This document shows, in pieces, positions 53,501-63,829 of a DNA stretch of 64,000 nucleotides; the first letter of the stretch is position 1; each line of letters begins with the position of its first letter. A program made the position numbers and the translations under genes. Location of the stretch: contig JAYKAV010002766.1 of NCBI GenBank assembly GCA_035582835.1, positions 1,262,205 to 1,326,204 on the forward strand, written 5' to 3'. Under the pieces are notes generated by a model. The model did no database searches. It saw nothing but the letters and a program-made list of their open reading frames with translations, and had not been told where the DNA came from. The stretch comes from Phoebastria nigripes (taxonomy: Eukaryota > Chordata > Aves > Procellariiformes > Diomedeidae).

Positions 53501-56500
53501 GCTGCAGGTGAGCGGGGCGGCGGGGGCCGGGTGCGGGGGGGCTTCGGGGCTGCTCACTGCCCCTCTGTCTCCCTAGGGTGAGCCGGGACTGCGGGGGATC
53601 GGCCAGCCAGGACCGCAGGTGGGTGTGCGGGGCGCCTGTGCCGTGCCGTGCCGTGCCGGGCAGCTCTGCCGGCTCTCACGCACTCTGTTTTTCCCAGGGA
53701 GAGCCCGGGAGCACCGGCCCACCCGGGACACCCGTAAGTAGTGTTTTGGGCTGCCCAGCCCTGGGAGATGGGGCAGCCACCAGCCCCCCGATTCCTGCAA
53801 GCGGGGGGATCGCACCCCTGCAGCATCAGCCCCCCGGTGCGGGCGGTGGCAGCAGGGTCCTGGCCAGACCACGCTGGGGACAGTGCTGTCACCGTGGCTC
53901 GCTGGGTGGGCAGGGGGGCTGGCTGGGGCTACCGGGGGGAGCTAATGACCTCTCCTGCCCCCAGGGCCCCCCCGGACCCCAGGGACCCCCGGGGATGGTG
54001 GCAGAGAAAGGTGCCAAGGTAAGGGAGCGTCCCCCAGCCCTCCCTCCCCACCCTGCCCCCCCACTCCTGCTGTCCTTCCTCTGCAGGGATCTCCGGGGCC
54101 CAAAGGTGCCGTGGGACCCCCTGGGCCACCAGGGACCAGCGTCACAGGGCCACCAGTAAGTCCTGCCCTCCGGGACGGGCATCGCTGTCCTCCCCCGGCC
54201 CCTCGACATTGGCTAAAAAGTGCCGTGCCACGGTCCAAGCCCGGAGCTGAGCTTCCTCCCCCTCCTCTTCCTCGCAGGGCCCCGAAGGGCAGCGGGGGCT
54301 CCCCGGGGTGCCCGGGTCCAGCGGGCAGCCGGTATGTACTGGGGGTGGTGGAGGGGCCGTGCCTGCAAGCGGGGGCAGCGCTGCCGAACATGCCGGCAGC
54401 GCAGTGCTGAGCTGCCGTGCCCTGGTGCTCGCCCGGCCGTGGGTGGGGGGCACAGGGGGGGCTGGGGGCCGCCTGCTAATGCACATCTCCGGCTTTCCGC
54501 CTCGCAGGGGGAGAAGGGCACCCGGGGTGAGAAGGTGAGTTGGGGTCAGGGTTGAGCCGTACCCCCTGCCACCCCGCCGCCCTCCCTGCCCTCACCTCCC
54601 CTCTCTGCAGGGAGACCCTGGGGAGTGCGCCTGCCCGCCCAGCCCCCGCCAGGACCCCAGCTACGCCGGGATGCCGGTAAGCACCATGGGCACCCATGGG
54701 CACCCCCCGGCTCTGCTTCGCCCCCGCTGAACGCTCTTCCCCTTCTCTCGGCCCCAGGGAGCCCCAGGACTGTGGACCGGGATGTCCTGGCAGCCGCAGC
54801 CGGGCCCGCAGGTGGGTGCTGCCCCCGCTGCGCTGCGCCTGCCAGCCCCCCACCCCCCACCGCTTCACCCCCCGCCTCTCTCCATTTGTGTTTTGGGGTG
54901 TTGCAGGGTCCCCCCGGAGCCCCCGGCCCCCCCGGCCCCCCTGGTGCCCCGGGCCGCCAGGTGAGCGATGAGAGATGGGAGCAGCAGTGGGTGAGCGGGG
55001 ACCAATCCTGCCCAGTTTTTAGCGCAGGGTTTAAATGTTCAAGCTCTCTCCTCGGCTTTAGGGGATGCCAGGACACAANGGTTTACCAGGACTGCCCGGA
55101 CCAGCCGGAGACCTGGTAGGTAGCGGCTGTGTCTGCGGCAGCTCCCCCCGCGGCCGCCCATCCTGCTCCCCCCAGCACGGGGACCGTCCCCTTCCCTCCT
55201 GCATCTCTTCCAGGGGCCGCTGGCTGTCATGGCCGAGAGGAACATCGAGGTGCTGAAGGTGAGAGCGTGGGGACAGGGCACCTTCCTGCTGAGGGTTGTG
55301 CCAGGGGACCCCGAGCCCCTCGGGGTGCCCCTGACTCGCCGCCTCCTCCCAGACCCTCTGCGGGGACTGCGCCCAGCTGCAGGCAGCCTTCGAAGCACCC
55401 AGCGGCGTCAAGGGGGAGGAAGGGGACGGGGGCATGCCGGGCGCCCCTGGCAGCGAGAGCTGTGCTCACGTGAGTATTGCCCGCCTCCGGGTGGGAATCC
55501 CGATGCCCAAAAACCCCTGGTCCTGGTGGGTCTTGGCGTGAAGTGCAGAGATGCTCCCGAGCCCCCGGGCATCAGCTCGCGTGGCAGTCGTGCAAAGCAG
55601 CAGGCGCTTGCAGGGCTGGGCACGCTCTGGGCACACTGGTCCTGCCCAGCATGCGGGCAGGCTCCCATGCACCGCTCCCACCTGCCCTGATGGCATCCCT
55701 GGGGAGGGTGGGGGCCTTGTCCTGTGCAGGGGCCAGTGTGGGCTGGAGCAGCGGGTGCTGAGCGCCTGAGGGGTGCGCGATGCGGGGCTCTGTGCCCCGT
55801 CATGCCCCGCGGCTCCTCCAGTGCATCCCTGCAGGGGATCCNCGGGTGACTCCTGGGTTTTCTTCCAGTGCCTTGCCCAGTTCCCGAGAGCGGAGGAGGC
55901 TCGGGTGAGTGAACCGTGCCACCCGGCACCCTCTCCCTGCCCCTGGGGCTGAGCTGCTACCCCGGTCCCCAGGGTGCTGTAGGAATGGTCCCTGTTGGGG
56001 CAGGACCCGGCACCGTACCCCCGTTGCAGGAGCAGCCGGGGCTTTGGGGAGTGGAGGTTGCTTCGGGGGGCACTTGGTGGGGCTTGGCAGGGCTCGGCCG
56101 TGGGCAGCAGGCAGAGCTGGCCCCGGCTCCTGATGCGTCCCCGCTCCCCACAGGGTGACAGCCCCGACCCGGACTGCGTGGGTGATCCTGGGCTGCCGGG
56201 TGCCCCAGGCATCCCCGGCGAGAGAGGCGAGCAGGTGGGTGCGCTCCCCGTCTGCGGTGCTGTCCCTCTCCTTCAGCCCCCCCCGCCATCCCAGCCCTTC
56301 CCAGCAGCCGCAGGGGCCATGACTGGTCCCTTGGTGCCCCTCGGAGCTGGAGCGGGGCCGGGTCNCTGTTCCCCTCCGTGGTCATGCCTAACGTACCCAT
56401 CTCTCCCCAGGGTTCACCGGGACTGCGGGGACCCCCGGGGCCACCCGGGCCCATCGTAAGTACCCCTGCCCAGGGCGGGGGGCTGCCGGGCTGCGCGGGC

Positions 56501-59500
56501 ATCATGTTGTGGTCCTGGGGGGCTTGGAGCCCCCCACTGCAAGTTGCCAAGGGGGCGCGGCGCCCTGCCCCGAGGCCATGGTGATGGGCAGAGAGCCGGA
56601 GCCACAGCGAGGCTGTCCCCCGGCAAGTCTGGAGACAGAGGCGAAGGCGCTGCCAGCCCAGAGATGGAGCAGGAGCCCGGCTTGGTGGGAGGCCAAGGCT
56701 GAGCCGGCCCGTGTCCGGCCGCTCTGCGGCACCCCGAGGGCTCAGCCCGGGCTCCCGGGTGCCATTTCCAGGCTGTGACCTCCCTGTTTCTCCCCTCAGG
56801 GCCCCCCAGGCTTTCCTGGAACGCCTGGCGCACCCGGACTGCCCGTAAGGACCCAGCACGGCTCTGCTCTGTGCCCTCTGTCGCTGCCGCTTGGTTTGGC
56901 TGTGTCCCTCATCCCTGTCCCCCCTGGGAGCAGCCGCAGCCCAGCTGCCCCCCTCCCCTTCCACTCCATCTCCATCCTCCCATTTCCACCTCCTCCATCC
57001 CCATGCAGGGGGTCTTGGCGGACCCAGGGTCTGCAGGCTCGGGAATGCTCTTCCTGAGCTCAGGGCCCTGGTGCTGGCACTCGCTGGCCCTGGTGCAGCT
57101 GCCTCCGGTGCCCCGTGTTGGGGCCCTTCACCGCTGCTGGACCCAGGTGTGCCAGGGATGGCTGCAGCCCCTGGGCTGGCTCGGCTCAGCTGCCCGGCTG
57201 TGCTCGGTGTGCTGGGGACCTGCTGCCCTGGCTTGGTGCCTATAGCTCATCGCAGCTCCCATGGGGCTTGCTGGGTGCAGCGGGTGGCACCTGGCTGCTG
57301 CCCCTTCCCTGGGTGCCCCTGGGGACTCCCCTCGTGGGCGCTGGGAGGATCCCCCCCGTGCAGCCGGTGCTGCCTGGGCTCATCCTCCTCCTCCCCTGGT
57401 CCCTGGCTCTTCTGGGGTCAGCCAGCCTCCACCACCATCTCCATCTTGATCTTCATCTCCATCTTCATCTTCATCCTCATCTTCATCTTAATCCTCCTGC
57501 TCCCACCCGTGCTCCCTCCTAGCACGAGGCGGCAGTGGGGCTGCACCGGCGGCTCTCGGAGGATCCCGCCCTCCCTCACCTGTGCCACCCGTGTCCTGCT
57601 CCTGTCCCCTCATCCACTAATGTCACCGTAACACCACAGTCTGTGTGGGTCTCTGTGGGTCTGTGTGGGTCGTCGCTCTGCGGTGTGCCAGCGTGTCCTG
57701 TCCAGCCTCCACCGCGTCGGCACCACATCACCCCACTAACCCCCCCCCGTGGTCCCACGACACGGAGCCCAGGGGCTCCCGGCTGTCGCCTGTCACCCGA
57801 GCCTGGCACACCCTGGGAGGACGGGGAGGCAGCGGGTGGCACCAGGCTGGAGCTGTGGTCTGAAGCGTGTCCTGGGCAGTGGCTGGGGTGCCGGGAACTG
57901 GGCACCCCGTGCAGCCCCCCCAGGGCTGAGCTTTCCACAGCCCCATGGCACCGGGGCTGCCTGTGGGTTCTACCCATGGGCCACGGCGTGGGGGGCACAG
58001 GCAGCAGTGACCTGTGTCTGGGTGTGAGTGTACCCGGCCACGCTTGGGCGTTGAGCCTGGTGCACCTGGCTGGCGCCGTGGGTGGAGGGAGCCCAGCCGG
58101 GTGCCGAGCGGGTCCTCCCCGGTGCCCGGAGGTGCCGGGCAGGCTGGGGCCGGCACGGGCTGGCGGAGATCACAGACCCCGTGGGCCATGCCTGGGTCCT
58201 CGGCCCCTGCGCTCTGCCCGGCTGTGCTGCCAGGTGGGCGCAGCCCCAGGCAGGGGTCACAGCAGACCCCCTGCAACTCCTCTCTTCTCCCTCCGAAGGG
58301 TCTCCAGGGGGAACGCGGCCCCACCGGGCTTGCCGGAGCCAAAGGGGAGCCGGTGAGTGGTGTGGGTCGAGGGGATGGGGAACACACTAGTGCCCCATGG
58401 GCTTTGGGCACCTGGCTGGGGCATTGCAGGTGGCTCAGCATCCTCCTCCTCCTGCACAGGGACCTCCAGGGCAGCCCGGCTACCCTGGCGCGACGGGCCC
58501 CCCCGGCCTTCCCGTGAGTACCGTGGGGAGCCAGGCAGCGTCTGCCAGCCCCCGGCCACCTCGTGTGTCCCTGCGTCCCTCCCTGGTGCTCACTGGGGCC
58601 CCCCATGCTGCCAGGGACGGGCAGGCAGGCGGGGGACCCCAGCAGGCACCGAGTGCCATGTCCCTGCAGGGCTCATCCCTGTCCCATCCATCCCGTGTCC
58701 CACCCATTCCCGGTGCCCTATCCATTGCCTGTCTGTTCACTCCATCCATGCCCCATCCATCTGTGCCCTGTGCATGCCCTGTCTGTGCCCCCTCCTTCCC
58801 CACCCATCCCCATGCCCCGTCCATGCCCCATCTGTCCCCCCACCTCCCGTCCATGCCCTGTGTCCCAGCTCATCCCCTGTCCTGCATGGGGCCTTCATCT
58901 CCTTCCTTCCCCAGGGCATCAAAGGCGAACGAGGCTACGTGGGCCCCCCCGGGGAGAAAGGAGAACTGGTGAGTCCTTCAGGGCCATGCTGCCGGGGGCA
59001 GAGGGGCTGGGGGCTCTCCCAGGTGCCCCCCTCACCGCGGGCACTGGGGCTGAGGTCTTCCAGCCACATCCATCTGACCCCGTTCCTCCCCTTCCCAGGG
59101 ACCCCCCGGCTTGGACGGCCTCCCCGGTCCCACGGGACCAGCGGTAGGTGCCCACCCTGATCGGCTCCTGGGGGGCTGTGGGGGAGGGTAGCAGGGGTGG
59201 CTGCCGTGGCTGCGGGTGCAGCAAGGTGCTCCCCACCCACCTCACCCCTTCTCTCTGCAGGGGCCGAGGGGCGAGCGAGGGCTCCCGGGCAGTGCCGGNG
59301 AGAAGGGGGACCAGGTGAGCATCCCCGAGGGGCCCACAGAAACGGGGATCCCCAGGACCCCTGTCGGGCAGGATGCGGCCATCGGGGTCCGGCTCAGCTC
59401 TCGTCTCTCCACAGGGTTTCCAGGGCCAGCCCGGCTTCCCAGGGCCACCGGTGAGTGCATCCCGCCGGGGCTGCGGGGAGCAATGCTCCGGCACAGTGGG

Positions 59501-62500
59501 GTGTCCCCAGGAGATGATGCTCAGCCCCAGCTGTGTGTCCCCATGTCCCCACGGGGCTGGGGAGCCAGCCAGGGATGGGGACAGGGGTTTCTCCCAGACA
59601 GAGACGGGCACGTCCCGTGGGACAGGGTGTGGAGAGCAGCCCCAGAGCAAACCCGTTAAAATTAGTTTGGAGACGGCAGGCTGTGTGGGGCTGGGCTCTC
59701 CCACCATGATGTCCCCCCCTCCCTCAACACCCCTCTTCTCTTTAGGGGCCCCCCGGCTTCCCAGGGAAGGTCGGTCCAGCCGGGCCACCGGGGCCCGCAG
59801 CCGAGAAGGTGAGTGCCGTGGGTGAGTGCCACCGGGACNTGGCTGCGTGGTGGCACCGCTCATCCCTCGGGCTGGTGGCTGGGTTTGGCCCCTGCTCTGC
59901 GGGGTGGCCGAGGGGTGCCCGGCCCCGGCTGCTCCCATGACCTCCTGTGGCTCTTGCAGGGCAGCGAGGGCATGCGTGGGCCCACGGGGATGCCAGGGCC
60001 ACCCGGACCGCCCGGACCCCCGGGCATCCAGGTGAGACATCCCCCATGCCACCCCTGGGGCAGAGGGGACAGGACCACCAGTGTATCATGGTGCTCCTGG
60101 GGATTGCCGCTGGTTGGATCCACTCCCCAGGGACCTGTTCCCATGCCGTGGGGTGCCCAGAGCAGGCCCCTTGGGACCGCCAGAGCCCCTCGGTGCAGAC
60201 CANCCTCTGACACCCTCACCTTGTCCCCGCAGGGCCCCGCTGGCTTGGAAGGACTGGACGGCAAGGATGGCAAGCCGGGGCTGCGGGTGAGGCTCTGGGG
60301 CTCTCCCAGGTGCTGGCGGGGGAGCAGCCACCCTGCGACCCCCCAGGACACCCCCAACCCATGTCTCTTTCTCCCCAGGGTGACCCCGGCCCCCCNGGGC
60401 CACCAGGGATGATGGGTCCTCCGGTGAGTGACAGCTTTCCTTGTCACCCCTCCCTGGTGCTCCATGCCTGGCATGTCCCTGCAGCCAGGACCAGGTGTCC
60501 CCAGAGCCGGGACTGTCCCACCGCCTGCTCCTGGGGACGCTGAGCCCAATGGGGTGGGTGGGCATCCCCCTGGCCCAGCACTGCAAGTCAGGGTCCCCAG
60601 NGGAGACTGGGGTTGGGGTCACCTGCCTCGGTCTGCTTGTGGGAGCTGGGACCCCCACCCAGCTCTTTTCTCCCTTTAGGGCTTCAAGGGGAAGACGGGG
60701 CACCCGGGTCTCCCAGGACCAAAGGTGAGCAATGATGGCACTGGGGGACACTTGGTGGTGACAGGCCTGGGGACCTCGGTCCTGGGCCAGGGTCTCCANG
60801 CACTGCACTGCCCACGGTGTCCCTTCCTCCTCTTAGGGTGACTGCGGCAAACCCGGCCCCCCGGGGAGCACGGGCCGGCCGGGAGCGGAGGTGAGCAAGG
60901 GGGTGGGTGGGTGCGGGAGCCCTGAGCTGGATGGGCCCCGCGACGCCCCTCATCACGCTGCCTTCCTCAGGGTGACCCCGGACCCATGGGACCCCAAGGC
61001 CGGCAGGGACCCCCAGGGCTCATCGTAAGTTGGACCTGCCCCCCATGGCACACCNGGACGGTGCCCATGGCAGGGAGCACGGCGGGGCCTCCCTCCAGTG
61101 CAGGGAGCGGGGGCATCGCCATGGCCCCCCGCAGCTGACACCCCTCTCTCTGCCCCCCAGGGCCCCCCCGGCAGCCCGGGGCAGCCGGGTCCCGCTGGCC
61201 TTGCTGGAGTGGTGAGTACTGCCTGGGGCCGGACCCTGCCCCGTCATGGCCCCAGCTGCGGGATGCGGGGGCCAGGATGGGGCTGGGTGTGTGCCTCAGA
61301 GGGTGGGTTTGGGGGTCGCCATCCCCGTCCTGCGCTGACTCCGACACTCCGGGCTCCCTCCTGCCTCCCCACAGGGGCTGAAGGGCGAGCGAGGCTCTGC
61401 GGGGGAGCGAGGTCTGCCAGGGATGCCAGGACAGCCGGGACCCCCGGGCCACCCGGGACCACCGGTGAGTGCAGCAGCGTGTGGGTGGGTGGTGCGGACC
61501 CCTGCACCCCGGAGTGGCGGGCACCTTGAGACCGGTACCGTGCCAGTCGCCCTCTCACGCTGCCCCGCTTTGATTTCGCAGGGGGAGCAGGGACCAGACG
61601 GACCCATCGGTAAAGAGGTATGAGCGGGGGCTCTGCGGCTCTCCTGCCCCGTGGGACCCAGGGCTAGACTGTGGCATCCTCTGGCCTGGCCATGGTGTCC
61701 CCAGGGTGCCTGCACAGNGGACATCCCTGCCACCCCGCTCCTCTGTGTCTCCCCAGGGCCCCCCAGGAAAGCCTGGCATCGTGGGACCGGCTGGTCAGAA
61801 GGTGAGCGGAGAGCCCGGCCATGCCGCTGCGGCCGTCCCAGCACCCCGCAGCCCCATGTGGGGCCAGGGGTGCCGGGGCTGAGCCCTGCCTCTCCGCGTC
61901 TCCACAGGGCGAAGCTGGATCCCCCGGCGAGAGAGGCTACCCCGGGGAGAAGGGCAGAGCCGGCATGCCCGGGGGGCCGGGGAAGAGCGGCTCTATGGGC
62001 CTCGCGGGGCCGCAGGGGCCCGCGGGAGAGAGGGGCCCCCCCGGCTCACCAGGACCTGTGGGCAGCCCCGGGCTGCCAGGACCCCCGGGGATGATGGTAA
62101 GGAGGGGTGGCTGGGGCACGGGACCCCGTCCCCCCACAGGGCCCAGTGGCGATGGCCCCTCGTGTGTCCCCCCAGGGAGACGTGGTGAATTATGACGAGA
62201 TCAAGAGGTTCATCCGGCAGGAGCTGAGCAAGATGTTTGACGGTAACAGGGCAGCGAGGGTGAGGGCCGGTCGCACCCCGGCATCGCCTCGTCCCTGCCG
62301 GCGCTGAGCGCGGCCGCCTCTCCCCGCAGAGCGGATGGCATACTACACCTCCCGGCTGCACTTCCCAGTGGAGATGGTGGCATCCCCAGGGAGACCCGGT
62401 CCCCCGGGGAAGGATGGGCTACCTGGCCGGCCGGGACCCCCTGGCTCCCCAGGGATGCCGGGGCAGATCGGCAGAGAGGGGCGGCAGGGCGTGCCGGGCA

Positions 62501-63013
62501 TGCGGGGTAGGTGCTGCTCCCCAGGGCATTCCCGGTGTCCCCAGGGCATTCCCGGTGTCCCCAAGGCATTCCCAGTGTCCCTGAGCACCGCGGTTGTGCC
62601 CGGGTCTCACCCCTCTCCATCCACCTCCCCTCCAGGTGAGCCGGGCGCCAAAGGAGAGAAAGGAGAGAAAGGCGTGGGGGTGATGGGGGACAGCGGCCCC
62701 CCCGGACCCCCAGGTGAGCCCCCTCCCTCCCTGTGGCCACCAGCCCCATGCTGGGGCTCGCTGCCAGCCCTGCACCCTGCCACCTCCCTCTTTCTCTCCC
62801 TCTTTTCCAGGTCCCCAGGGGCCACCAGGCTACGGGAAGATGGGCCCCCCGGGCCCCGTGGGACAGCAGGGCATCCCCGGCATCCCCGGCCCCCCGGGTG
62901 CCACGGGGCAGCCGGGCAAGACGGGGCACTGCAGCCCGGCCGAGTGCCTGGGCGCCATGCCCCTGGAGCAGCCCCTCTTCCAGCCCAAAAACGTCAAGGG
63001 CCCCTTTGGCTGA
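41516..63013 (+). CDS. COL16A1: COL16A1, collagen alpha-1(XVI) chain, complete coding region, 71 exons
   Basis: This is a secreted homotrimeric FACIT-type collagen of basement-membrane zones, cartilage and skin matrix. Spliced coding length is 4908 nt (1635 residues plus stop) against 1604 in human as I recall. Order: signal peptide, TSPN/LamG-like N-terminal domain (about residues 47-290), then collagenous segments split by short non-collagenous interruptions carrying Cys pairs, ending in the small C-terminal domain [12 protein letters not shown]...KGPFG. Identity to COL16A1 is shown by [41 protein letters not shown] and the Cys-bearing interruptions. Nearly all Gly-X-Y exons are multiples of 9 nt and start with a Gly codon, the fibrillar-collagen exon rule. 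All junctions are GT-AG. The 71 coding exons agree with the large exon count of the human gene. Exon coordinates are in the block entries. Confidence 0.97.
41592..43632 (+). other. COL16A1 intron after signal-peptide exon
   Basis: A 2.0-kb intron. It holds a Cys-rich open frame at 42640-42830 (eight Cys within about 55 codons, see findings) and an AT-richer patch at 42955-43125. No exon with acceptor and donor in compatible phase was found. Confidence 0.6.
43633..46901 (+). CDS. COL16A1: COL16A1 coding exons 2-7: N-terminal TSPN/LamG-like domain
   Basis: The exons are 43633-43695, 43841-43958, 45790-45913, 46002-46277, 46369-46449 and 46770-46901, residues about 26-290. This globular head is shared by FACIT collagens. 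Visible pieces are [97 protein letters not shown] and [13 protein letters not shown]. Phases are 1,1,2,0,0,0,0 across the block. The 276-nt exon 5 carries the core strands. Confidence 0.96.
43959..45789 (+). other. COL16A1 intron 3
   Basis: A 1.8-kb GC-rich intron with no repeats of note and no extra exon candidate. Ns occur at 45606 and 45709. Confidence 0.7.
47319..50196 (+). CDS. COL16A1: COL16A1 coding exons 8-17: first collagenous segments and Cys linkers
   Basis: The exons are 47319-47372, 47875-47919, 48397-48432, 48900-48926, 49107-49169, 49350-49391, 49473-49517, 49767-49802, 49949-50011 and 50152-50196, residues 291-442, all phase 0. Exon 10 carries CPPC; exon 13 GADCVRTH; exon 17 [15 protein letters not shown], matching human [15 protein letters not shown]. 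Exon 9 ([15 protein letters not shown]) is the least certain: it fits splice sites and phase, but the human counterpart is not collagen-like at this point. Confidence 0.9.
50276..53144 (+). CDS. COL16A1: COL16A1 coding exons 18-31: collagenous domain with CxxC interruptions
   Basis: The exons are 50276-50371, 50547-50585, 50870-50914, 51181-51216, 51398-51514, 51620-51655, 51775-51810, 51899-52003, 52095-52139, 52268-52303, 52429-52482, 52675-52791, 52867-52902 and 53037-53144, residues 443-744. Repeated Gly-X-Y is broken at the 105-117-nt exons 22, 25 and 29, which carry [24 protein letters not shown] and [11 protein letters not shown]. These Cys pairs are thought to covalently link the three chains. 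Confidence 0.95.
53255..55258 (+). CDS. COL16A1: COL16A1 coding exons 32-44: central collagenous domain
   Basis: The exons are 53255-53377, 53454-53507, 53577-53618, 53698-53733, 53965-54018, 54087-54155, 54278-54331, 54508-54534, 54611-54676, 54758-54811, 54907-54960, 55062-55115 and 55214-55258, residues 745-988. Exon 32 begins [13 protein letters not shown]: the position of the second Cys in human DGCTAC, as I recall it, is Ser here. Exon 40 has GECACPPSP. Exon 43 contains an ambiguous codon AAN (55079). The 68-bp intron at 54019-54086 is the shortest in the window. Confidence 0.94.
55353..55904 (+). CDS. COL16A1: COL16A1 coding exons 45-46: non-collagenous Cys-rich linker
   Basis: The exons are 55353-55469 and 55869-55904, residues 989-1039. 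They encode [23 protein letters not shown] and [16 protein letters not shown], matching human ICGDCVQGQ and NCAQCFLSLERPRAEEAR as I recall. The two CxxC pairs bracket a short collagenous stretch. Confidence 0.93.
56154..61464 (+). CDS. COL16A1: COL16A1 coding exons 47-64: long C-terminal collagenous domain
   Basis: The exons are 56154-56234, 56411-56455, 56800-56844, 58299-58352, 58460-58513, 58915-58968, 59099-59143, 59261-59314, 59415-59450, 59746-59808, 59960-60031, 60233-60286, 60379-60423, 60680-60724, 60837-60890, 60971-61024, 61161-61211 and 61375-61464, residues 1040-1371. Mostly 45- and 54-nt Gly-X-Y exons, all phase 0. Exon 63 (51 nt) breaks the triplet register at GLAGV, a short interruption also present in human. 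Ns at 59299 and 60396 are in third codon positions. Confidence 0.95.
56845..58298 (+). other. COL16A1 intron 49, unusually long for this gene
   Basis: At 1454 bp it is many times longer than its neighbours. It contains a CATCTT/CATCCT repeat (57432-57495). I looked for hidden Gly-X-Y exons; the flanking protein sequence (GAPGLP | GLQGERG) is continuous with human, so none is missing. Confidence 0.75.
57432..57495. repeat. CATCTT/CATCCT hexanucleotide repeat
   Basis: About ten imperfect CATCNT units in COL16A1 intron 49. Confidence 0.85.
58675..58880. repeat. CCATCC/CCCTGTC-type degenerate tandem repeat
   Basis: It fills most of COL16A1 intron 51 (58514-58914). CCATCCATCC and CATGCCC(A/C)(G/A)TC units recur irregularly for about 200 bases. 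Confidence 0.7.
61582..63013 (+). CDS. COL16A1: COL16A1 coding exons 65-71: final collagenous segments, NC interruption and C-terminus
   Basis: The exons are 61582-61617, 61757-61801, 61908-62096, 62176-62242, 62330-62506, 62636-62713 and 62811-63013, residues 1372-1635. Exon 67 is a 189-nt fused Gly-X-Y exon. Exons 68-69 encode the conserved interruption [20 protein letters not shown] then [12 protein letters not shown], with phase changing to 1. Exon 71 encodes the last triplets and NC1: [16 protein letters not shown] and KGPFG before TGA at 63011. Confidence 0.96.
62521..62580. repeat. Three tandem 20-bp units in intron 69
   Basis: The unit CCAGGGCATTCCCGGTGTCC is present three times in a row, the first two copies exact and the third with two changes. 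It occupies nearly half of the 129-bp intron 62507-62635. Confidence 0.95.
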
Positions 63014-63384
63014 GGGGGCCCCCACGCCCCCCACGCCCCCCGCCTTTGCTGTTAATATTGTTTCCCCGCTGTGCCGGGGGCTGTGCCTGTCCCGCGGGGG
63101 GGGACGGGGGGGGCGCGGGTGTTGTACAGCTCCGTCGTGATTGTGAGGGCAGGTGGATCCTGCCCAGCCAAATACACCCGTGCTGGTGCCCCCACGCCTC
63201 CTGCCTCCTTGGTCGGCTGCGGGCTCCATCTCCACCTCAGCCCCAGCCCTGTCCCCGGGGGANGCTGCTCTGCCCCGTCCTGCAGCCCCAGCCCAGCACA
63301 CGGGGCTGAGGCCACCCCGGCTGGGGGCACGGTGCCCCTGAGCCCCCTCCTGCCCTGCGGCCCCGGGCCTGATGGGGGGGGGGA
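63014..63384 (+). other. COL16A1: COL16A1 3' UTR
   Basis: GC-rich UTR after the stop. There is no canonical AATAAA. The best candidate is the variant hexamer AATACA at 63171-63176 (with a TTAATATTG patch at 63051-63059). The 3' end is therefore uncertain. Confidence 0.5.
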
Positions 63385-63800
63385 TCCCAGGGATATTCTA
63401 ACCCTGATCCCAGGGGATCCCAGCCATGATCCGGGGGGATCCCAGACCAGCTCCTGGGGGGATGCCAGCTCTGATCTTGGGGGGGTTCCTAGTCCTGCTC
63501 TTGGGCTGATCCCAGCCCTGCTCTTGGGCTGATCCTGGCCCTGCCTCTGAGGGGATCCCGGACCAGCTCCCGGGGAGATCCCAGTCCTGCTCCTAGAGGG
63601 ATCCTGGTCCTGCTCCTGCTCCCAGGGGGCTCCCAGCCCTGTCTTGGGGGGATGCCAGCCCCACTCCCAGGCTGATCCTGGCCCTGCTCCTGGGGGATCC
63701 CGCCCCTGCTCCGGGGCTGATCCCGGATCAGCTCCCGGGGAAATCCTAGCCCTGCTCCCGTGTAGATCCCGACGCTGCTCCCGGGGGGACCCTGCGGGAC
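63385..63800. repeat. GGGATCCCAGCCCTGCTC degenerate minisatellite
   Basis: About a dozen units of roughly 25-35 bases built on GGGGGATCCCAG(C/A)CC(T/A)GCTC(T/C)TGGG lie between the COL16A1 end and the next promoter. Units are diverged and partly reverse-symmetric around GGATCC. Confidence 0.8.
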
Positions 63801-63829
63801 TCGGTGGGCCCCACTCCGCCCAGGGGTCG

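Noticed and set aside
57004..57060. Possible extra Gly-rich exon (CAG then [12 protein letters not shown]) in COL16A1 intron 49
   Set aside because: Gly spacing is not a Gly-X-Y register, there is no donor in phase, and flanking exons are already continuous with the human protein.
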